From: Lepisosteus oculatus
Taxonomy: Eukaryota > Chordata > Actinopteri > Semionotiformes > Lepisosteidae
Length of the DNA stretch: 64,000 nt
Direction of reading: 5' to 3'
Assembly (NCBI RefSeq): GCF_040954835.1
Contig: NC_090711.1
Span: 8,811,501-8,875,500 of the forward strand
The notes under the pieces are model-generated. The model saw only the letters and a program-made list of their open reading frames with translations, made no database searches and was not told where the DNA came from. This document shows, one piece after another, positions 57,201 through 64,000 of this stretch. The translations under genes and the position numbers were made by a program. Position 1 is the first letter of the stretch. Each line of letters opens with the position of its first letter.

Positions 57201-60073
57201 GGTTTGGAACTGAATGAAGCATTGTTTGTTAATCCAGTCTTGTGCGCAAAGCACTACAAACTAACATTCATAATTGATAGTTTGGGTATTGTGTATGTTC
57301 ATGGTACTTTATCAGTGGGTGTTGCGATGAGAAAACATTTTCTTAAATGCAAACTGAGCGACCAAGTCATGTGCAGGGAGGGGACTTGCATTTCAGGATC
57401 TGTTTAAATATTTCCTGTTGGTTGTCCAGACTTCACTAAGATTTCAGAAGCTCTTAAAGCTCAGTCGGTTTACAGCTCGTCCTTGCTTCTCTCCCTTGAA
57501 ACTCTGCATGGGGTGAAAGCGTTGATATACAGTATGCGGAATATACAAAATGGAATGTGATGCAATAACTGCACACTGCAAGATGGTGCAACAAATAAAC
57601 ATGTTCAAAAAGTGGTTTGAAAGATATTGCTCCAGATTTATGAATTGGATCTGATGTGCTTTACGTTGTTATGAAAAGGCCATGACCTTATCCCCATTCC
57701 TATACCAGTAAATTCTCAACACGGCTGCATGTCATTGTTCTGCTTGTTCTGTCTCTTTTTTTTTTTTTTTAAGTGATGAGCAATGTTGAACTGTCTCTAA
57801 CTCCTTCTTTCTGGTGCTCTGGTGGCAGTTTGAAGCAGTCTGCTTGGAAGGAGCATGGCTCAGGTAGCCTCTGAGGTTTGGACCCGGTCTTTCCCTGACT
57901 GGAGGCTCTTTCCCTTAGGAGCGCCATCGCTGTCAACCCCTGCGGCTCTGGCTGTGGGTCTGAAAAGTGTGTGCTCTGCAGTGCTGTGGTGTGCAATCGA
58001 GTGCTTTACCCTGTGTGTATTGAACTGGCTGTGATTTATTTTATGACGCCCGAGAGTGATCGTCTGTTTTCTAGCATGGCTTTGGTTTGCAGTGACGGTG
58101 GCGATTTATAGTTTGAAGTGTGATCACTGGGACTTCTTTGCATCATGGGAGATTGGGGCAGGGCTGCAGAGGATGGATGTACCTATACCTCCCCCCACCC
58201 CCGATCAAAGGGGTTTCTGGGTGTGTGGGGCGGATGTACTTCCACCAGTTCATCTTGTCTGAGTGAGGAAACCACATGTTATCACCTGACTGATTGCACT
58301 CCTTGCTGGTTAAAGTGTGAAATTAAGCTCACTTCATATAGCAATGTGCCTGGATCTGATTTTTACAGTCCTACTGTAGTAGATGGATTCCCACTAACCA
58401 ACCATTTGTAGCCATGTGTAACAAATTGATAAAATGCTCATTCTCTTCCCCCCCCCCCACTTTAGGAGACAGGCACAAAAGTAATATTTTAGTATCACTA
58501 TTTTGTTGGAGTTGGGATTGCGAATTTGAAGCGTTCAAAATACGAAATTAGGATCAACTTTGGATATGTATTTGACTTCTTGTGCTGTTACAGTAGCTGT
58601 GCGTTCTCTCTCTCAGCCAGCCAGTTGCCTCCTTTGTTACAGCACTGGGTTGCTCTACATGGCATGTTTGTTGTCTGGCTTTGGCTGGTTGTCAGTCCCC
58701 ATAGTCTTCAGAGGAGCTGTGCAGGGAGACTTGCAGTGCTGGCTGTCAGGCTCCAAGGCCGAGTTAAAAATAGCTGGCCCCAACACAGATTCTGGATCCT
58801 GGGCAGTCCTGATCAAGATGAACAGCCTTACCATGGGCCTGAACAAAGGCAATGCTATCAGTCTTGTATCTGTTGGCTATACAAGCTTTATTTCCAATTT
58901 TAAAGCAAGCAGCCCTCTGGCCTAGTCCTCTACATCTCTTCTGAATTGCTCCCAGCACAAGTTAAAGACTGCGGTTTAATGTTTGGCCTGATCACTGAAT
59001 AACAAAGTGGAACAATCATTTTTTTCACCTGTTTCCGTGCTGTCAGTTAGTGCTGCTTCACACAGGTGAATTAAGTTGACTTGTTCCGTTTCCTTTGCAC
59101 CTTTTTTAAACGGTAAGATGAATCCAGTTGTGGAAGTGTGTGGAAACCAGACCTAGACATGCTCGAGCTCTTGTTTTTCCACGCATTGGTTTAGCACTGG
59201 TTTTGTAATACCTCGATAAAAGTGGACCAAGACTTAATTCTAGTGTTTCAGAACTGCCACTGAAACTTTTTTTTAATGAAAGTCATGAATGTATCGATGC
59301 GTCGATGAGAAGCATCTTCCTAAAATACTGAGCCTTGAAAAAGCCAACCAATCGCTGTAAATGTTACAGAAGCAGAAACCTTAAATCATAATGTGCTCAG
59401 GTGGATGTAGACTTGCTCTTTATTGGGGAAAACGGAGGATAGTCCAACAGTTAAAAATACCCAGAACAATTTGCTCTCTTGAAAACGCAACCAGGTCAGA
59501 AGTATTTGCTTAACTTCATATCACTGAAGGTAGTTGCTGTGAAATGCACTCTGTTTTTTTTTTTTAATACTGTTGAAATATCCTCTGTTTAGTGGCATGA
59601 AAAACAAGTACACCTCCATCTGAGCTTGAAGACATGGGTGGTCACTTACTGTGACGTGCTTGGAGAATTACCGAAACACAGTTTGATTATGAATAGCAGT
59701 CATTCTCCAATTCAACAGATGCATTCCCCCCCTTTCCTTCATGTGACTAACGACCCTGTATCTTGTTTGCAGGCTGACCCAACAATATGTGTACCCCCAG
59801 GCCTTCGTTCAGCCGGGGCTGGTGATCCCTACCCAGGTGTCTTCTGTAGGTTCGCCCTACCTGGACTACAGCGCCGCCTACACCCAGTACGCCTCGGCTG
59901 CCTTCGAGCAGTATCCCTACGCCGCCTCGCCCAGCTTCCTGGGGTACGGGTATCCCCCCACCCCAGCCTCGACCCCCGCCGCAGTCCAGCAGCCCCTCTC
60001 CACGGCAGCTGCCCCCTCTGCCGCCTTCATCCAGTACCCCCCCCAGCAGGTGCACCCCGACCGCATGCAGTGA
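48047..60073 (+). CDS. RBM38: RBM38 (RNPC1/SEB4), RRM RNA-binding protein (4 exons, 229 aa)
   Basis: RBM38 binds AU/GU-rich mRNA elements and controls stability, splicing and translation of cell-cycle and muscle transcripts. Four exons join to 230 codons including the stop; the human protein is 239 aa. One RRM spans about residues 24-101, with RNP2 KIFVGGLP (26-33) and RNP1 KSRGYGFV (64-71) split across the exon 1/2 junction. [29 protein letters not shown] and [16 protein letters not shown] match human closely. The tail is rich in Y, A and P and ends HPDRMQ; human ends QPDRMQ. RBM24 is the paralogue, but the C-terminus and genomic position support RBM38. Introns are 2.8, 2.3 and 6.2 kb. A weak first start and a second ATG at codon 14 may give two N-termini. 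Confidence 0.96.
48257..51079 (+). other. RBM38: RBM38 intron 1
   Basis: The first kilobase is fairly CpG-rich and GC-rich around 48850-49200, continuing from the promoter. Beyond it I see only a pair of adjacent hairpins at 50559-50602. The open frames over 48650-49450 lie on both strands and resemble nothing known. Confidence 0.6.
50559..50602. repeat. Two adjoining perfect hairpins in RBM38 intron 1
   Basis: CAGCTCCT (50559-50566) pairs with AGGAGCTG (50572-50579). TGTTTTTGTTTA (50578-50589) pairs with TAAACAAAAACA (50591-50602) around a single central A. The two share two bases, so in RNA they would compete at the joint. Confidence 0.6.
51080..51203 (+). CDS. RBM38: RBM38 coding exon 2
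   Basis: Encodes [20 protein letters not shown] and [20 protein letters not shown] then A plus one base. It completes RNP1 and the RRM. Donor G|GTGAGT. Confidence 0.95.
51275..51520 (+). mobile_element. tRNA-derived SINE in RBM38 intron 2
   Basis: The head has an A-box-like TGGCTCTGTGG (51284-51294) and a B-box-like GGTTTGTATCC (51322-51332) at tRNA spacing. A middle region follows, with TGCTGTATAAATGGCTGA and CTCCGACTCCAAGCTTCTCT. A tail ACAAATTCCTAATACAAGAA and ATATGGCCAGTAAAGTGATC closes it, of the kind borrowed from a LINE. It is about 245 bases and appears nearly full length, in the sense direction of RBM38. Confidence 0.75.
52010..52620. mobile_element. Possible decayed DNA transposon or MITE
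   Basis: GTCG/CGAC words recur at 52047, 52092, 52180, 52188, 52350, 52411, 52486, 52517 and 52574 (approximate positions). GTGTAGT with CACCCCC followed by GCG occurs once near each end (around 52076 and 52493). TTTGACA words occur at the right side. This density is unlike the flanks, but no clean terminal inverted repeat or target duplication is visible. Confidence 0.3.
53504..53558 (+). CDS. RBM38: RBM38 coding exon 3
   Basis: A 55-base exon encoding [18 protein letters not shown] and two bases of the next glycine. Human reads GFAIGVQQLHPTLIQRTYG. Acceptor TGTCTTAG, donor GG|GTAAGT. Confidence 0.95.
53559..59772 (+). other. RBM38: RBM38 intron 3
   Basis: A 6.2-kb intron with no recognised gene or clear repeat. 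It includes a T-run near 57760, a C-run near 58450, and an MEF2-like TTAAAAATAG at 58764-58773. The longest open frame (55523-56023, minus) has no recognisable domain. Confidence 0.6.
59773..60073 (+). CDS. RBM38: RBM38 coding exon 4 and stop
   Basis: Encodes the last 99 residues, [20 protein letters not shown] through [19 protein letters not shown] to [10 protein letters not shown] and TGA. The Y/A/P-rich composition and the DRMQ end are RBM38 hallmarks. The exon is strongly GC-rich compared with the intron before it. Confidence 0.95.
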
Positions 60074-60081
60074 GATGCTGT

Positions 60082-60141
60082 GGGGGGGGTTTAAGATGGG
60101 GGGGGGGCGTGCACTGCTGGGCCTGGGGGGGGGAGGGGGGG
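60082..60141 (+). promoter_or_regulatory. RBM38: G-run cluster able to form G-quadruplexes (RBM38 3' UTR)
   Basis: Four runs of 7-10 G (60082-60089, 60098-60107, 60125-60133, 60135-60141) lie 9-68 bases after the RBM38 stop on the sense strand. Each run exceeds the three Gs needed, so several RNA quadruplexes are possible. They could affect termination, stability or localisation. Confidence 0.6.
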
Positions 60142-60399
60142 ACTGGTGACTCAGTCAATTGCACTATGACATGATGCAACACCACACACCAGGATGAAGT
60201 TCTGTGACTGAAGGACACGATCGCATCAAGGGCTTCCACAAACACATTTTGGACATTGATTGCCACTATCCTTGTCGTTTCTGTTTTTGCAAACAATGGA
60301 AACCTGACCCGTGTCTGTTGCCAAACACGGTCCTGATCTGAGCGACGAGCGTCCCGAGTTGCTGATGATTTGGCAAAAGAGGAGAACCTGCAGCCTGCT

Positions 60400-60615
60400 T
60401 TCACCGCGCCGGGGGGAGGGAGGGGTGATGGTCCAGCTCAGGGCCAGCTAGACTGGGCTGTACAGGCCGCTCCAGCGCGGGCGGGTGAAGAGACCCCCGT
60501 CCGCCGAGGAGGGAGCTCGCGTGCGCCCGCGGAGGGGTCGAGCGTTTCGGTGTCATCAAGGCGCCGCTGCGTGGCTCGCGCCCTCGGAGAGAGCCGTTCA
60601 GTCAGGCCGTGAATT
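60400..60615. other. RBM38: CpG-rich block within the RBM38 3' UTR
   Basis: Dense CpG with GGGCGGG and CGCGGGCGGG words, unlike the AT-rich second half of the UTR. Two overlapping open frames of 65-80 codons here are Arg/Ala/Ser-rich, as expected by chance in GC-rich DNA. Confidence 0.55.
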
Positions 60616-61341
60616 TACAAGTTTACCGTCTCCTAAAAGGGACAGCAGACTGCTTTCATTCAGTCTGAGAGGTACGAGGTGAGACTTCAATCTTTTTGAA
60701 ATTATAATTGTCCAAAAAAAAAAGGCAGGAATACTTTTTTATGAGGCCTTAAGACTGCTATACTAATGCTCTTTTCCCACTGTGAATATCATAGGCCATT
60801 TTTTTAAAGAACGAAACCTTTAAAATAGATTTTTTTTTCTGTCTTTAACGCTCATGTTCACTTGTTCTTATTAAATTATTCTAGATCCAGTTAGGGTAAC
60901 TGATTTCAATATGCAATGGTAACAGGGGGGAGGGGGTAAGGGTTAATATTTATAAGGTAGTTGACACTGTAAAACCTATGTATTTTATATATAACTGTTA
61001 AATCTAAGGTCATGTCAAATTATGCTTTTAAAAATCATGCCTGTGTCCACTTTTTTTAAAAGAAGATTGCTGCATCTTTAAGATAAATCTACAGTATTTA
61101 TGTTGAAATATTTAAAATTTACAGGCTCGTTCTGGATTATTTGCTTCTGTTGGTTCACAGGTTAAAACTTTTGAAACATGAACAATGAGCTTTTTGCAGA
61201 CTGTTAAAGAACAGCGTATAGTTAACGGGACAAGTTTCAGAAGGAATGATATTCGTTTTTGTTCCATAACCGCAATTTGCCGACACGGAGGTTTTGGAGC
61301 ATTTTCAGTACCATGTTATTTATGTACAATGAAGCCATACA

Positions 61342-61347
61342 AATAAA
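61342..61347 (+). terminator. RBM38: RBM38 polyadenylation signal AATAAA
   Basis: AATAAAAATAAA gives two overlapping signals (61342 and 61348) about 1.27 kb after the stop. A further AATAAA at 63853-63858 could serve a longer 3' UTR or an unseen neighbour. Confidence 0.6.
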
Positions 61348-61365
61348 AATAAATTGTAAATATTG

Positions 61366-64000
61366 GAAAATACACAAAGTGGTTTGCTTGCTTTTGCTTC
61401 AAACATTTTGGTAGAGCCTGACACTGAAAAGAGCACATTACAAGAAAAGTGATCTGTATGCAGTTGGAAGTCCTACAACAGTATGTGAAACCCCTGTTTA
61501 AAGTAATGTTCCAGGTTGATTCCCTATTTCTACAATGGGCATGTTCTATATTCAGTTGATGCAAAAGGGATTATAAAATGGCTAAAATCTGGGCCTGAGA
61601 AATACTGAATCAACACTAACATCAGAACATTTGTTTAAAATAGAGAGTCCCTGTACAGTGGGTATTATGAGTCACCATAGCTTGGTGTTGAGGGGAACAT
61701 GCAAGGTGGTGTGTAAGTAACAGGAGGACTGTTTTTTGGGGCTACAAACGGTACCAGTTCCCAAGTCTTTAATACTCTGGGCTTCTGGTTTATGACTGTT
61801 TTTTGGGGTTTATATAGATGCCTTCAGATTGATTCTTACGTTCATAATTTACTATAAATATGACTTTTGGTCTCTCGTCATAATGTTTATTTCAATTTTC
61901 TCTGTTGGAAAAGAAAATGGCGAAAGCATAATCAAGAACAGGAAGTTTAATTTTCCTTGATTCTGATTATGTAATGAGTACATTACATGTAGATACATCC
62001 TGGTTATTCCCTTTGTCTTCCAGTAGTGGATATATCAGACTTATTCATTATACCTTTTTGATTCTGTACATCATTAGGTAAGCAGTTGCAGCCTAGTTAT
62101 TTTTTTCCCCCCACAAGGTATGGAGTACCTACCAGGTGGTTAAAAGGGAGTATTCAATCTTTCAGTGAATAAGGCCGTTTGACTGAAGAGTCTACATGTG
62201 GGGTTATAGAACAACTTCAAATGTATGTTTATAGAGCTGGTGATTATTAGCTGTGCACTAAGCATTAACATTAAGCTATATTCCTTCCTCATCTTCAAAC
62301 AAATCCTCAGGTCTAGTCTCTGCTGTGCAGAGAACTGTACCCACATCTCTGACTTGTGGTGGAATCACTTCAGCTCTGCAGTATCAGTCAACAAACAGGC
62401 CTCAAAGGCTCTTTATACTGGTTTAAAGATGGAGGAAAGCTCCTTGCTGCTTTTGGCTTTCCTCTGCATAAGTGGTGACTGTCCACTTCTTAAATATTAT
62501 ACTGTGGGCCCGGACCAGTTGTCTGCTTTTGTTTTAATTTTTTTTTCAGGACTTGTTTTTCTGGTTTATGTAGATGTCTTAAAATTGATTCTTACTTTTA
62601 TTTACTGTAATAAGACTTCAGGACAGTTATGTCTGCATCCATTCATTTAAAGTCAGTGTTTCATACCTTTTAGTTTTCTCTGTTGGAAAAGAAATGGGTA
62701 AGAGCATAACGGAATACCTGAAGTACATCACGTCGTTCTAGGATGCAGACATTGCCCTGCTCGCGTGGGTTTGAAGACCTTGCTTGTGATGCGTTTCGGT
62801 TGCCCCGAGCTGTGCGCTTATCGCACTGGGTCTTGTGCAGGCAGAAGGGTATGGGACGTTGGGGGGGGGGGCCTGGTTTATCAGAATGTGCAGGCAGTAT
62901 TGTGAGCCAAAACCATGCGCATTTCCCAGAGCAAAGACGGCAGACGTCTGTGGCTCTCACCAGAGAACACGCCTGTGACAACACTATATACCACAGCAGG
63001 AAGGATCAGGGTTGCACAGAAGAGCTCGGTTAGGTTCCCTTCCATCTGAAGAAAATCATGCAAGATGACAATAAGCATTGTCAATGTTTGAGTGTTGTAA
63101 ATACTTCTTACTTTTTCTTGAGACATTTTTTTGCTGAAAGATCACTGTCCTTAAGGTCTCTTTCAGCTGCGAGATATGACAAAAAGTAATGTTCTACAAT
63201 CAGTCTACTGGGTGACTAGGACTTGGGTCAGTATTGTTCAGAACATTAATCTTAAGTGGCATTCATTTGTTCTAAGTTTAGAACATCTTGGGGTGTTAAA
63301 CATTGGCCTAGGAATGACACCAGCGTGGTGTGGAGACACGACACAGAGTATCTGAGGCAATGTCGGGAAGAGATGAATTACAGCAGAGCTCCTTAAGTAA
63401 ATGCTTTGAGGGTTTGACTTTTTTTGGTCCTTTTAGAGGAAGGTCTGAAATGTTTATTCACTGCTGTCTGTTTTAATGCCTTTTATGATGAATTTTCCCC
63501 ATATTCTCCAGCTTGAATTAATGATGTTGGAGACCCTTGATGAACAGGAGGGTCTTCTAGTCCCAGGAGGATTCTGCTGAGTCAGCAGCTAACACGTATG
63601 AGTAAACACCATTGGTGGTTTTGCAGTACGCAGGGCCTGTCTCATCTTGGGGTTCTTTCTTTCTCTTGCGTTTGAGTCATTTTCCTTTGTGACATTCATA
63701 GTTTCCATAGGATACAGAAGAGACAGCTACTGTTGCACATTTCAAGTATTCATAGTGTACACTGGCACCTACTTACACCTAATTGTGCTCAGAAGTAAAA
63801 GCTTTTAAAGGTCACTGTGAAAGGTTTTGCGCTGTTTGCTCTGGACATTGTGAAATAAATTGTAAATTATTTTCTACAGGGGTAAATTCAGCAAGCGACC
63901 AAGTATGTATGGAAGACTAACGTTTATTCAGTATTGCATTTTAGAATTAAATGCTTAATGGCTGTTATTTTGAGAGAATACTTTTTATTTAACCTGTTAA
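61366..64000. other. Region downstream of RBM38
   Basis: No gene is recognised. It contains two diverged copies of one segment (about 61770-61945 and 62495-62720), an exact 15-base direct repeat GACTGTTTTTTGGGG (61727-61741 and 61794-61808), a palindrome ATGTAATG/CATTACAT (61969-61988), a run of 11 Gs (62861-62871) and a late AATAAA (63853-63858). In human the next genes are CTCFL and PCK1; neither is seen here. Confidence 0.65.

Larger units (their letters stand above)
60074..61365 (+). other. RBM38: RBM38 3' UTR
   Basis: About 1.3 kb from the stop to the first strong poly(A) signal. It starts with long G-runs (60082-60141), continues with a CpG-rich block (about 60400-60615), then turns AT-rich with ATTTA-type words near 61096 and 61317. 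A TGTAAATA Pumilio-type element lies at 61355-61362, near the predicted cleavage zone. Confidence 0.65.

Noticed and set aside
58764-58773. MEF2-like TTAAAAATAG in RBM38 intron 3
   Set aside because: One 10-base AT-rich word is expected by chance in 6 kb, and no paired E-box stands out.
59626-60174. 182-codon open frame overlapping the last RBM38 exon
   Set aside because: It is a shifted frame of the GC-rich RBM38 exon. The true frame ends in HPDRMQ and joins exon 3 in phase.
60370-60682. 65-80-codon open frames in the RBM38 3' UTR
   Set aside because: They are explained by the CpG-rich block, where stop codons are rare. Composition is Arg/Ala/Ser-rich with no domain.
1-64000. CRISPR arrays, operons, bacterial promoters, rRNA or tRNA genes
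   Set aside because: None found. The sequence is vertebrate nuclear DNA with spliced genes.

Overview
The window is vertebrate nuclear DNA, most likely from a ray-finned fish. It carries spliced, compact SPO11 and RAE1 genes with GT-AG introns, proteins very close to human, and several repeat families of a kind common in fish genomes. A single BMP7-type gene and slow protein divergence would fit a non-teleost lineage such as gar or bowfin, but the species cannot be fixed from sequence alone.

The gene order is BMP7 (minus strand, exon 1 only), SPO11 (plus), RAE1 (plus), RBM38 (plus). This is the order of human 20q13.31. Positions 1-18342 are BMP7 intron 1 and 18343-18742 is its first coding exon. 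Positions 18743-28239 are the head-to-head BMP7/SPO11 spacer. SPO11 is complete in 13 coding exons (28240-33797, 387 aa). RAE1 is complete in 12 coding segments (35953-42002, 368 aa), with its stop codon split by the last intron. RBM38 is complete in 4 exons (48047-60073, 229 aa) behind a CCAAT/GC-box/TATA promoter. Positions 61366-64000 are downstream flank with no recognised gene.

The genes do not form one pathway. BMP7 is a secreted TGF-beta-family signal. SPO11 makes meiotic double-strand breaks. RAE1 is a nuclear-pore mRNA-export and mitotic beta-propeller. RBM38 is an RRM protein controlling mRNA stability and splicing. Their proximity is conserved vertebrate synteny.

The most notable non-genic signal is a family of short repeats at 34.8, 40.9, 43.2 and 46.2 kb, several arranged as foldbacks. 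They carry a hammerhead-ribozyme-like core and look like terminal pieces of Penelope-like retroelements. Other points are a 114-bp frame-neutral SPO11 cassette exon, a tandem RAE1 splice donor whose alternative use gives an immediate stop, G-quadruplex runs just after the RBM38 stop codon, a CpG-rich block inside the RBM38 3' UTR, and an old dispersed repeat next to the SPO11 start. All intron-exon calls were made by eye from splice signals, reading frame and recalled homology; no alignment was run.
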